From NCBI GenBank assembly GCA_964494645.1, contig CAZBSH010000037.1, positions 1-22,370 of the forward strand: a stretch of 22,370 nucleotides of DNA. The letters are read 5' to 3'. Under the pieces are notes generated by a model. The model made no database searches. It saw only the letters and a program-made list of their open reading frames with translations, and was not told the origin of the DNA. Numbering within the stretch: position 1 is the stretch's first letter; every line of letters begins with the position of its first letter. Source of the stretch: Christensenella sp964494645. Lineage in GTDB: Bacteria > Bacillota > Clostridia > Christensenellales > Christensenellaceae. The position numbers and the translations under genes were made by a program. Of this stretch, positions 6,578-14,470 are shown in pieces.

Positions 6578-9500
6578 ATGAGAATAGATAGAAGAAATCA
6601 ACAAAAGCGGCGCAGAAAATTATGGAGAGTAATTTTCTGCGCTGTTTTGATATGTGCAATGGGGCTTTCCGTTGCGGTAAGCGGCTTTGCGGAAACCTTG
6701 GATCAAATACCGGACGGGATGACCCAAGAGACACCGCCGGAGGAAACCACGGGAGCTGATACGCCTCCAATACCAGAGACAACACCAACCTTAGAGGCAA
6801 CACCAACACCAGAGGCAACACCAACCTCAGAGGCAATGCCTTCTCCGGAGTCGCCTTTGGCACCGGAACAAGGAACACAGCAGCCGAGTTCTATGCCGTC
6901 ACCATCTGTGGGAGAGGAAGAAGGGACCTCGCAAGATGTGAAAGAAAATCCCTTGGAAGGATCTTTCGCGCCTGCGGAGGAGGAACAGACAGAAGTGCCT
7001 CCGGTTGAAGACAAGCCTGCGGAGAGCGTTACCCAAGCGCCTCCTGCGTGGGTGGAATCGGGACAAAAATATTTGAAGAACAATTTGTTGTTGGCAGAAA
7101 ACATACGCGTCTTGCGAGGTATACTTGACCAAAAAATCGAGGAGGCAAAAGCGGGGAATCAAGAAGCGGCAGTAAATTATGATGGCGAAGATAATATGTA
7201 TGATATCATCGCGCTATATGCTGTAATCAAAGGACAACAAAACGTATTTCCCTTCCAAGTGGATATTCGCAGCGAGGAGGATGTGCAAACCTTACGGGGT
7301 ATCTTTGAGAAGATGACAGAGGTAAAAGCAACGAAGGAAGGTGTTCAAGTTTCTTATAAAGGGTATATGCAGGTTGCGGCGGAATATGGTCTGAGTACAC
7401 AGCAGATGACTGTGTTGACGGACCTTATGACATCCGGGGCAAAACAACAGCTGCGTCAGATTGAAGAAACAAGCATCCTTACGAGATTGACGGATGAGGA
7501 ATTTGAGATAATCTATGAAAAACTGCCGGAGAGGGTCTATGGGGAACAAAGAGCCGTACTTCTGGCTGCGCTCTCAATTGAAGGAAAAGTATCTTATTTT
7601 TGGGGTGGCAAATCATACTATACCGGTTGGGATGAACGTTGGGGACAATTGCGGACAGTGAGCTCGGAAGGCAGTGAGACAACGGGGACAGTTCGTCCGT
7701 TTGGTCTTGACTGCAGCGGCTTTGTAAGCTGGGCATTTATCAATGCCGGAGGGGACAAGGAGGTTCTTGAAAAAATAGGGAACGGAACAGCAAGTCAATG
7801 GGAAAATTCTTTCGACATCCAGATGGATGAAGCGCAGCCGGGGGATCTCTTGTTTTACAGAAGCCCCGGCGGACAGGGGATCAACCATGTTGGTATTGTT
7901 GTAGGCAGAAATGAGGATGGGAAGCTTGAAGTAGTACATTGTTCGAGCTCGCAAAACAGTGTTGTGGTAACGGATGATACGGGATTTCAGTATGCGCGCC
8001 GCCCCTATGTCTATGCGAAGGACGATGCCTCGGCAACGGTAGCGGCACAGGCTTCGCTGGAAACACCAATGTCTATCACAGGGGCAAATGACACGGTTAT
8101 GAATCAGAATATGGTTGATTGGGCGCCACTTGCGGGTAACTCGGATTGGATTAACTATTTAAACAACGAGTGGAATAATGTGAAAGGCAACTTTCGATGG
8201 GACAACGCGTTAAGGGTACCCGAAGATTGGAAATGGGACGGGCGGGATGCAGACCCGGTCGCCGGCGGTACACCGGACGAAAATCCTGCTGCGATTCCGG
8301 TAAAAAACGGAACAATCTGGGAAGTTTATTCCGGACAGCAGCTGCGGTATGCGTTTCTTAATATGATAGACGGAGACACTGTTGCATTGCAAAGGGATAT
8401 TGATCTGCGAGGATATGAGTATAACTGGGAACCGATCGTTTTAGATGCGGGCGGAAATTCTAATATTACGATCGATGGTCGTGATTTTACGATCTACAAC
8501 CTTGGGTGTAATAACGGCTCTATGCTGCAAGGGAATTCGGGCGGTGAAGCGACGATAACGGGAAACAGCCGGATACTGCATATTAATTTTATTTCGGCAA
8601 AGATAATGTCTAAGCCTGCGGTGGGGACATTACGGCATCTGGGTATTGTGGAAAGGATCGGGACGGGAAAGATCGAAAACACGACCGTGAAAAACTCATT
8701 GTTCTTTTCCGGATATTACGATCCGAACCAGCCTGCGATCGGGGCGGATGGATACTTATCTCCGTTTGGTTTTACGGAAACGGTATCATCGCAAAATTAT
8801 TATACGATGAACAACTTGCTCTATGCCCGCCAATATCATGTTGGAGGATCGTTTGCCCGGCTTTACGGCACTGCGTTGACGATCGAAAATTGTTTTTCGG
8901 TGGATAGCATAGTGGTATCGGGTTATGAACATTCAGGAGGATTTCTTTCGTGTATTGATGGAGGCGTTACAGTACGCAATTGTTTTACCAATAATACTGT
9001 TTTTGGCAGCAACACAACGGGTGTATTTGTTGGGGGAGTCTATGCATACCAGTCCAGCCTCTTTGAAAACTGTTATGCTTCCGGAACGATAGAAGGGATG
9101 CGGGATCTGGGTGGATTTGCCGGCTATGCGGGAACGTATGGTTCGACGGGCAGTATTCGGTTCAAGAATTGTTATTCTACATCTATCGTTGGTATGCGTA
9201 ACGGCGGTTCGAATTTAGGAGGCTTTATCGGCAGCTATCAGGCGACCGTGCCCGGTGTGTTCGAAAATTGCTACGCCGCAGGCGAGGTGGGCAATATCGA
9301 TACGAATGTAGCGCCGGATCGTATAGATTATACGACGGTGGGAGGATTTATAGGTGCGTATACCGATCTTACACAGTTGACCTTTACAAACTGTTATTAT
9401 GATAAACAAACAACGGCAATGCGTGAGTGGGCGTCCGGCGTGAACTTTGACGGAAATGTTGTTATCTATGTGGATGGAACGGACGAATACGGCGTGAAGC

Positions 9501-11428
9501 ATGATGAATACCTGAATATTTTGACGGGAGAGTTGTATGAGAACGATGGAATGAATACCTACATCAGCACGACGGATGGAAGCACCTACACGCCGGGGAC
9601 ACTGGTGAGTCCTACAGGTCTAATCAACGGACTGAAGGGCGTATTGACGTCTGACAGCGAGAAAGCGGGTGCGGGTCTTACATCTGTTCCGGGAACAGCG
9701 GGTTTCAGAGGATTTTCAAATGCTGCCGATTGGGTATATGACGGTTCTGCGGATGGGGCATACCCTATCCTTGTATCCATGGCAGACGAATTGAAATGGG
9801 GAGAATACTTTGACATGGTACGCGCCTACACACACGCATCTGTTTCAACAGTTCATTTACAGACGTGGGATAAATGCCTGGTAGGCGATACGTTACCGCT
9901 TTTGACGTACGACACGGTACGCGATTTGACAGAACGTTTTACAATGTCGACCTATGTTGAGGATGAAAATGATTATAAAATCGCTTGGCAAAAAGATGGA
10001 GTGGCAGTATCGCTTGATGGGACAAATTATCCTGTGGTAGGATACTTAAGCCCGACGTATCTTGAACAATATAAAAGGAACTATTGGATGGCAGATAAGT
10101 TTGCGCCGGGAATCGAATGGTTTACAGTCAGCTTTACAGAAGGGAGCGTGACGGGAACACGGAGGCTGCGTATTATTCCGACTTTGAATTTTCGGCCGGG
10201 TTACGACAGGGTACTCTCTGACGGAAATGTATATGATCATGCAAAAGATGTACGGCTCGCATATTCGACAGGACAGCGCATGGCGCACGATCCTGCGGAC
10301 ATCACGCTGGGGATATACCCGGATGAGCCGTTATCGGCGGAACAATTGCAATACCAGGGAATTACGCCCACAACAACATTTGCGCAAGAAGACAACAAAT
10401 TTAACAATGTTGATACGTCCTATATCACAGGGAATCCCCGGGGGACAATGGGGCAAAAGGGCGATACGCATTATAACAATAACTATATGCGTGTGATGCT
10501 TTACGAGGCAACGATTTCTGCAGACGGTCATATACAATTTGGAGAAGAAACCAATATTCCGCTGACCAATAATAATACAAGCGACTGGGACAAGAAACTG
10601 AATGGAGATACGGCATTTACAGATGCTGATCTGGGAATATATCTTTTGGATTATTATTGGGTGATGCCGGATGGACGTTATGTACATGATGCTAAAATGC
10701 TTTATGTAGACGAGCCGAAAACGGTTAGCGTGAATGTTGTTAACAGCGATTCATGGAAACCGAACCCGATCGCGCTGATGCTGGATGTGAGCAAAGGCGC
10801 GCCTGATTTCTCAGCAGGACCGCGCAGCGGAGTGGATGTGGCGAACATTATGAACGGGACACAAGTGGTCGCTGCGTGGAAAAAGGCAGAAGCGGAAGCA
10901 AAGCTGAATAGTATTACGTTTGAGATCAAAACGTTGTTTGGAGAAAGCAGTGTGACGATGGATGCCCCGGAAGAAGGGAAAAGCATGACTGTCACGCTTC
11001 CCTATACTTCGTTGGAGTCGTGGAATGATCAGGGAGAATACTATACGCAGGTCAAATATGTAGATAAAACTTATACGCTCAGATATGATGCGGCGGGAGA
11101 TTACTATTATTTGACGCTTGATAATATCTATAGCGAGGGCAGATTGTATGCCGCGGATGTGGATGGAGACATCGTGATTACACTAGCAGTGACATCCGGT
11201 TATATACCGCCTGAACCTACAGGTGAACCGACGTCCGAGCCTACAGGTCAACCGACGCCCGAGCCTACAGGCGGACCGACGCCAAGACCGACGGATGAGG
11301 TGAAGCAGGATCATCCAAAGACGCAGGACGGTACGAATGTGCTGTTCCCAATTTTCTTAGCAAGCGTGGCGGGGGCAGTCCTATTGTTTGCGCTCAGGTG
11401 GAAGAAAAAGAAGGAATACCGATCATAA
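6578..11428 (+). CDS. Giant secreted surface protein: NlpC/P60 peptidase plus GLUG-like beta-helix and wall-anchor-like tail
   Basis: A 1616-residue exported protein. A basic signal peptide (cleavage near residue 37) leads to a Pro-Thr-Glu linker (about 55-140) and a helical region. An NlpC/P60 domain (about 325-475) follows, with Cys379 in DCSGF, His437 in NHVGI and His454 in VHCSS, so it probably cuts peptidoglycan stem peptides. Residues 570-950 form a right-handed beta-helix-like region with GLUG-type GGF repeats and six xNC(F/Y) steps. About 600 uncharacterised beta-rich residues follow, then an EPTG repeat linker. The end is PKTQD, a membrane segment and RWKKKK, which is sortase-signal-like but lacks the usual Gly. 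AAAGGGA lies seven bases before ATG 6578. It is co-transcribed with the HD-GYP gene. Likely roles are wall remodelling combined with adhesion. Confidence 0.85.
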   Translation: MRIDRRNQQKRRRKLWRVIFCAVLICAMGLSVAVSGFAETLDQIPDGMTQETPPEETTGADTPPIPETTPTLEATPTPEATPTSEAMPSPESPLAPEQGTQQPSSMPSPSVGEEEGTSQDVKENPLEGSFAPAEEEQTEVPPVEDKPAESVTQAPPAWVESGQKYLKNNLLLAENIRVLRGILDQKIEEAKAGNQEAAVNYDGEDNMYDIIALYAVIKGQQNVFPFQVDIRSEEDVQTLRGIFEKMTEVKATKEGVQVSYKGYMQVAAEYGLSTQQMTVLTDLMTSGAKQQLRQIEETSILTRLTDEEFEIIYEKLPERVYGEQRAVLLAALSIEGKVSYFWGGKSYYTGWDERWGQLRTVSSEGSETTGTVRPFGLDCSGFVSWAFINAGGDKEVLEKIGNGTASQWENSFDIQMDEAQPGDLLFYRSPGGQGINHVGIVVGRNEDGKLEVVHCSSSQNSVVVTDDTGFQYARRPYVYAKDDASATVAAQASLETPMSITGANDTVMNQNMVDWAPLAGNSDWINYLNNEWNNVKGNFRWDNALRVPEDWKWDGRDADPVAGGTPDENPAAIPVKNGTIWEVYSGQQLRYAFLNMIDGDTVALQRDIDLRGYEYNWEPIVLDAGGNSNITIDGRDFTIYNLGCNNGSMLQGNSGGEATITGNSRILHINFISAKIMSKPAVGTLRHLGIVERIGTGKIENTTVKNSLFFSGYYDPNQPAIGADGYLSPFGFTETVSSQNYYTMNNLLYARQYHVGGSFARLYGTALTIENCFSVDSIVVSGYEHSGGFLSCIDGGVTVRNCFTNNTVFGSNTTGVFVGGVYAYQSSLFENCYASGTIEGMRDLGGFAGYAGTYGSTGSIRFKNCYSTSIVGMRNGGSNLGGFIGSYQATVPGVFENCYAAGEVGNIDTNVAPDRIDYTTVGGFIGAYTDLTQLTFTNCYYDKQTTAMREWASGVNFDGNVVIYVDGTDEYGVKHDEYLNILTGELYENDGMNTYISTTDGSTYTPGTLVSPTGLINGLKGVLTSDSEKAGAGLTSVPGTAGFRGFSNAADWVYDGSADGAYPILVSMADELKWGEYFDMVRAYTHASVSTVHLQTWDKCLVGDTLPLLTYDTVRDLTERFTMSTYVEDENDYKIAWQKDGVAVSLDGTNYPVVGYLSPTYLEQYKRNYWMADKFAPGIEWFTVSFTEGSVTGTRRLRIIPTLNFRPGYDRVLSDGNVYDHAKDVRLAYSTGQRMAHDPADITLGIYPDEPLSAEQLQYQGITPTTTFAQEDNKFNNVDTSYITGNPRGTMGQKGDTHYNNNYMRVMLYEATISADGHIQFGEETNIPLTNNNTSDWDKKLNGDTAFTDADLGIYLLDYYWVMPDGRYVHDAKMLYVDEPKTVSVNVVNSDSWKPNPIALMLDVSKGAPDFSAGPRSGVDVANIMNGTQVVAAWKKAEAEAKLNSITFEIKTLFGESSVTMDAPEEGKSMTVTLPYTSLESWNDQGEYYTQVKYVDKTYTLRYDAAGDYYYLTLDNIYSEGRLYAADVDGDIVITLAVTSGYIPPEPTGEPTSEPTGQPTPEPTGGPTPRPTDEVKQDHPKTQDGTNVLFPIFLASVAGAVLLFALRWKKKKEYRS
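6604..6648 (+). other. Long perfect hairpin inside the signal-peptide codons
   Basis: GCGCAGAAAATTA (6610-6622) and TAATTTTCTGCGC (6630-6642) are a perfect 13-base inverted repeat with a seven-base loop. In RNA the stem extends to about 19 pairs with two G-U pairs, from 6604 to 6648, ending in TTTT. It starts nine codons into the surface-protein gene and could limit translation or act as an attenuator. Confidence 0.75.
6782..6835 (+). repeat. Three 18-base tandem repeats in the N-terminal linker
   Basis: Three consecutive 18-mers related to ACACCAACxxxAGAGGCA encode the Thr-Pro-rich linker repeat (TPTxEA) of the surface protein. The copies differ at only a few bases, so copy number could vary between strains. 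Confidence 0.85.
11213..11284 (+). repeat. Three 24-base tandem repeats in the C-terminal linker
   Basis: Three consecutive 24-mers beginning GAxCCTACAGG encode EPTGxPTx repeats, a flexible Pro-rich spacer ahead of the wall-anchor-like tail. The near-identity at the DNA level points to recent slippage or recombination. Confidence 0.85.
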
Positions 11429-11459
11429 TATAGAACGTCCTTGTCAAAAGAGGCGAAGG

Positions 11460-11509
11460 AATGCCTATGGTAAGTTGGACATCATATCCAACTTGCCGGG
11501 GCATTTTTT
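11460..11509 (+). terminator. Long two-part hairpin terminator after the surface protein
   Basis: An inner stem GGTAAGTTGGA/TCCAACTTGCC (one G-U pair) with loop CATCATA is enclosed by AATGCC/GGCATT with a small bulge, then six T residues (11504-11509). It separates the HD-GYP/surface operon from the lipoprotein gene. Confidence 0.88.
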
Positions 11510-11510
11510 G

Positions 11511-11539
11511 TTGCAATTGGCCATTGTAAAAGATATAGT
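11511..11539 (+). promoter_or_regulatory. Sigma-A promoter of the lipoprotein/carbonic anhydrase operon
   Basis: TTGCAA (11511-11516), a 17-base spacer and TATAGT (11534-11539) lie directly after the terminator and about 35 bases before the lipoprotein start. Confidence 0.6.
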
Positions 11540-11576
11540 AGGGAAAAGGACTCGTTGTAGCAGGAGGGGAATTGCG

Positions 11577-13151
11577 ATGCGTTTAAAAAGAGTATATGCT
11601 GTGATATCCGGTATCCTTGTGGTGTGCTTGATGCTTGCGGGATGTGGTTCAATGCGCGGGTTGTTTGACATGATGAGCGCCGTCAAAGGATCGCTCAACG
11701 ATTATGAAGATAAAATGCTCGGTTATACGATGCAGATACCTTATGAATGGGAAATCGCGGAGCCGTATTATTTTGATAATGGCGGGATCGCAAGGTTTGA
11801 TGCGGATCCTGAAATATATGGACGGGATGACCTGCAAATGGCAGTGCTTTATATCCCGGAAGCATCATATACCCAGAGCATTGAAAACTTGCGGGATTTT
11901 ATGGATGGGAATGTATTGCCGCAAGACAATGATTTGGACGTTCGCATCGTGGAAGAAGGGGCGGTAACAAAACAAGTGGGAGACGCTTATTCGGTAGTCT
12001 ACCAGTTGATCTATCCTAAAGGCGGCGGGGCGTTGTTCAAAATGTATATCGTTCCCAGTAAAGAGGGGTTGTATGTTCTGCATTTTAATAGTGGAAGCAA
12101 TATAAATGAGCGCTTTATAAAGGAGGCGGAGCATGCTGTAGATACTTTCTCAATCGTTACGGGAAAAATGACGCCCAGTGATTATAAGATATCTGAAGAG
12201 CCGTATCAAAATGACACGCTTGGTTTTCGCATAGAATATATTGCGGGATGGAAGATCAATGAAGTTGAGGAAAGCGGCAAAGGCGGAAAGATCGAGCTGT
12301 TGCCTCCGGTTTTGCAGAACACGGAGAGCAAGCTGACCATTATATATACGCTGGAATACGGATTATCCGGCGCAACCGATGCTTTTAAAGCGGCAGTCAA
12401 AGAAAACCATGTAAAAGTAAAAAAAGAGAATTATGTGAATGCGCCTAATATGCAGCTTGCATATGGCGCATTGCTGGAGAGCAAGGGGACGGACGGTAAG
12501 ATCCTGACAACGCAGCTCTACATCATTCCGGATGAAGGAAACGCTTGTTATTTTGCGTATTATTCATGGAATGATGAGACGTATGATAAATTCGTTGAGG
12601 AATGCGAGATCAATCTACGGGGGTTTGAGATAACAGGGAGCACGATGGAAGGATATGTTTCGACAGGGTATCATTCTGTTATCTCCTATGGTTTGGATTG
12701 TGATTTTACAATGTTTACCACAGAAAAGACTCTGCCGGATGTCATTGTGGAAAAATATGGCGAAGCACGCGAAATCAAAACGGAAAAACTTGGCGGTATA
12801 GAAGTGACGAAGTATATGTATGATGCGTTCGTTGTAGATTTCATTGAGCGTGACGGAAAACTTGAAATGGCAGGGTTGCTGAATACTTCGCCTGAATCGC
12901 CCATTGCTGTCGGAGGATTTCAAGTAGGGGGAGATTTTGAGAACGCTGATGATTCCCTCAGGGCAAACGGATATAAAGCGCGGGAAGCGTTTTCTACGGA
13001 TACGGAAAAATATTATTCAGGCAAATCGCTCTCGGGAGACACTTGTCTTGTAATAGTATATTTGAAAAACAATATTGTAAGCAAAGCGCAAGGATGGTAT
13101 GGGAAAGCGGCGGACGAAGCGATAGGGCTTGCCAAAACGGCAACTGATTGA
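11577..13151 (+). CDS. Lipoprotein with two tandem PsbP/DUF1795-like domains
   Basis: A 524-residue predicted membrane-anchored lipoprotein. The signal peptide ends in a clear lipobox, LMLAGC, with Cys23 as the lipidated residue. Two similar segments follow, about residues 40-195 and 205-345. Each begins with a short beta motif (LGYTMQIPYEWEI and LGFRIEYIAGWKI) and ends in a helix before DTFSI or GFEIT, recalling the PsbP/Mog1/DUF1795 alpha-beta fold. A C-terminal third (about 355-524) looks like a distinct domain I do not recognise. I chose ATG 11577 because GGAGGGG is seven bases upstream; a frame open from 11388 runs through the terminator and is not coding. The carbonic anhydrase start is 11 bases after the stop. 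Function is unknown; cell-surface binding or stress roles are speculation. Confidence 0.8.
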   Translation: MRLKRVYAVISGILVVCLMLAGCGSMRGLFDMMSAVKGSLNDYEDKMLGYTMQIPYEWEIAEPYYFDNGGIARFDADPEIYGRDDLQMAVLYIPEASYTQSIENLRDFMDGNVLPQDNDLDVRIVEEGAVTKQVGDAYSVVYQLIYPKGGGALFKMYIVPSKEGLYVLHFNSGSNINERFIKEAEHAVDTFSIVTGKMTPSDYKISEEPYQNDTLGFRIEYIAGWKINEVEESGKGGKIELLPPVLQNTESKLTIIYTLEYGLSGATDAFKAAVKENHVKVKKENYVNAPNMQLAYGALLESKGTDGKILTTQLYIIPDEGNACYFAYYSWNDETYDKFVEECEINLRGFEITGSTMEGYVSTGYHSVISYGLDCDFTMFTTEKTLPDVIVEKYGEAREIKTEKLGGIEVTKYMYDAFVVDFIERDGKLEMAGLLNTSPESPIAVGGFQVGGDFENADDSLRANGYKAREAFSTDTEKYYSGKSLSGDTCLVIVYLKNNIVSKAQGWYGKAADEAIGLAKTATD

Positions 13152-13161
13152 AGGAGGAAAT

Positions 13162-13710
13162 ATGTCATATATTGATGAGATGCTCGCGTTTAACAAAGAA
13201 TTTGTTGAAAAAAAGGAATATGAAAAATATGCGACAACCAAATATCCGGATAAGAAGGTGGCAGTGCTTTCGTGTATGGATACAAGGCTCACAGAGTTGC
13301 TGCCTGCCGCGCTTAATTTTAAAAATGGAGATATAAAAATCATCAAAAATGCCGGCGGCGTGGTGTCACATCCGTTTGGGAGCGTGATGCGAAGCCTGTT
13401 GGTGGCGGTGTACGAGCTCGGCGTCAGTGAAATTTTTGTGATCGGACATTATGATTGCGGTATGCAGGGGTTACATCCGCGCGATATGACGGCTAAAATG
13501 CTCGAGCGCGGAATCAAAAAAGAAGAAATTGAATTTATCCGCTATTGCGGGATAGATGTAGATAAATGGTTGAGGGGATTTGATGATCCGGCAGAGTCCG
13601 TCAGGGAGACCGTCAAGCTTATAGCGATGCATCCCCTTGTACCAAAGGATGTTTCTGTAGCGGGATTTTTAATGGATCCGGAGACAGGGTGTATTGATAG
13701 TATAACCTGA
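13162..13710 (+). CDS. Small beta-class carbonic anhydrase
   Basis: A 182-residue cytoplasmic zinc enzyme interconverting carbon dioxide and bicarbonate. Zinc ligands and the catalytic dyad are visible: Cys38, Asp40 and Arg42 in CMDTR, and His96 with Cys99 in GHYDCGM. KNAGG and the short length match the compact beta-carbonic anhydrases common in Clostridia. The start is ATG 13162 with AAGGAGG upstream; the longer frame from 13129 overlaps the lipoprotein gene. It follows the lipoprotein by ten bases and ends at a strong terminator, so the two share a transcript. It probably supplies bicarbonate for carboxylation. Nothing ties it to the microcompartment operon 4 kb away. Confidence 0.9.
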   Translation: MSYIDEMLAFNKEFVEKKEYEKYATTKYPDKKVAVLSCMDTRLTELLPAALNFKNGDIKIIKNAGGVVSHPFGSVMRSLLVAVYELGVSEIFVIGHYDCGMQGLHPRDMTAKMLERGIKKEEIEFIRYCGIDVDKWLRGFDDPAESVRETVKLIAMHPLVPKDVSVAGFLMDPETGCIDSIT

Positions 13711-13714
13711 TTGA

Positions 13715-13750
13715 GCAAAAAAGGACTGCTTAAAAAGCAGTCCTTTTTTG
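13715..13750. terminator. Bidirectional-looking terminator after carbonic anhydrase
   Basis: AGGACTGCTT (13722-13731), loop AAA and AAGCAGTCCT (13735-13744) form ten perfect pairs with A residues before and six T residues after. The flanking A and T runs would allow termination from either side. Confidence 0.92.
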
Positions 13751-13755
13751 CTGAT

Positions 13756-13809
13756 AGATGGTTTGATACATTGATGTTTTGGTTATTACTAATGCAAGTT
13801 AAACCATCT
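13756..13809. promoter_or_regulatory. Spaced inverted repeat upstream of ohr
   Basis: AGATGGTTT (13756-13764) and AAACCATCT (13801-13809) are a perfect nine-base inverted repeat 36 bases apart, filling the region between the carbonic anhydrase terminator and the Ohr gene. It could be two operator half-sites or a leader-RNA stem. No clear -35/-10 pair was resolved here. Confidence 0.4.
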
Positions 13810-13844
13810 TGTATGGAAAAAGAAACGGGAAAGGATACTATATT

Positions 13845-14249
13845 ATGAAAAAAATTTATGCTGTAAAAATGACGAATACAGGAGGTCGCGCGGGAGAGGT
13901 TTTCTCGGAAGACCATTCTTTGGATTTGAAAATCGCTGCTCCGGGGAGTGGTAAAGAGGGAGCGACAAATCCGGAGCAACTGTTTGCGGCAGGGTATAGC
14001 GCTTGTTTTAACAGTGCGCTGGAGCTCGTGATGCAACGCGAGGGAATCAAAGCAAAAAGCACGGTTGCGATTGTTGTTTCGCTTTACGAGAGAGAGCCGT
14101 TCGATTTTGTAATCGGCGCGGATATTGAGGGGCATGTGGAAGGTCAGTCAGCTGAGAAAACGCAGCAATTGCTTGAAAAGGCACACGAGGTATGCCCGTA
14201 TTCCAAGGCGACGCGCGGCAATATCGAAGTAACGCTGAAAGCTGTGTAA
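13845..14249 (+). CDS. ohr: Ohr-type organic hydroperoxide reductase (OsmC family)
   Basis: A 134-residue cytoplasmic thiol peroxidase that reduces organic hydroperoxides. The two catalytic cysteines are Cys54 in GYSACF and Cys117 in EVCPYSKA, and the opening VKMTNTGGRAGEVFSEDHSL plus NPEQLFAAGYSACF is diagnostic of the Ohr branch rather than OsmC proper. Length is normal for Ohr. I chose ATG 13845, preceded by GGAAAGGA about ten bases away; a frame open from 13809 is not supported by a ribosome site. The gene stands alone between two terminators. No OhrR/MarR regulator is adjacent, so control by the inverted repeat upstream is only a possibility. Confidence 0.92.
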   Translation: MKKIYAVKMTNTGGRAGEVFSEDHSLDLKIAAPGSGKEGATNPEQLFAAGYSACFNSALELVMQREGIKAKSTVAIVVSLYEREPFDFVIGADIEGHVEGQSAEKTQQLLEKAHEVCPYSKATRGNIEVTLKAV

Positions 14250-14276
14250 AACCAGCCGGAACACAAGATGAAAAAG

Positions 14277-14302
14277 AACCGTTGTTCATGACGGTTTTTT
14301 TT
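14277..14302 (+). terminator. Rho-independent terminator of ohr
   Basis: AACCGT (14277-14282), loop TGTTCATG and ACGGTT (14291-14296) are followed by a run of eight T residues. The stem is short but the T run is strong. Confidence 0.8.
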
Positions 14303-14371
14303 ATTGGATCAGAATGATTTTTTTTGGCGCATGCAAGCCAAATTATATCGCCGGAATGTGAAAGATAAGTG

Positions 14372-14393
14372 GCGCGGGAAGCGGCGGCCGCGC
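14372..14393. other. GC-rich hairpin abutting the GGDEF promoter
   Basis: GCGCGG (14372-14377) and CCGCGC (14388-14393) can pair around a ten-base loop that is itself GC-rich, with a GCGGCCGC octamer inside. This GC island sits in AT-rich intergenic DNA seven bases before the -35 box. Function unknown. Confidence 0.45.
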
Positions 14394-14400
14394 GAAACGA

Positions 14401-14429
14401 TTGATATCATTTATTTGATGATGTATACT
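14401..14429 (+). promoter_or_regulatory. Sigma-A promoter of the diguanylate cyclase gene
   Basis: TTGATA (14401-14406), exactly 17 bases, and TATACT (14424-14429) form a strong sigma-A promoter. The palindrome TGATATCA (14402-14409) overlaps the -35 box and is shared with the Rrf2 and microcompartment promoters. Confidence 0.75.
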
Positions 14430-14470
14430 AAATAAAGCAAGTATCTATTTGAGGCGGTAACAACGACACT

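Noticed and set aside
6610..6642. Inverted repeat considered as a recombinase-controlled invertible switch or transposon end
   Set aside because: The loop is only seven bases and no recombinase or transposase gene is in the window; an RNA hairpin is the simpler reading.
11388..11576. N-terminal extension of the lipoprotein frame
   Set aside because: It crosses the surface-protein end and a clear terminator; the lipobox signal peptide starts at 11577 with a strong ribosome site.
13162..13710. Carbonic anhydrase considered as a carboxysome component
   Set aside because: It is 4 kb from the BMC operon, separated by several terminators and its own operon, and no RuBisCO is present.
13542..14135. 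Minus-strand 197-codon open frame across the carbonic anhydrase and Ohr genes
   Set aside because: It runs through a strong terminator and antisense to two well-recognised genes, has no ribosome site, and its translation looks like no known protein.
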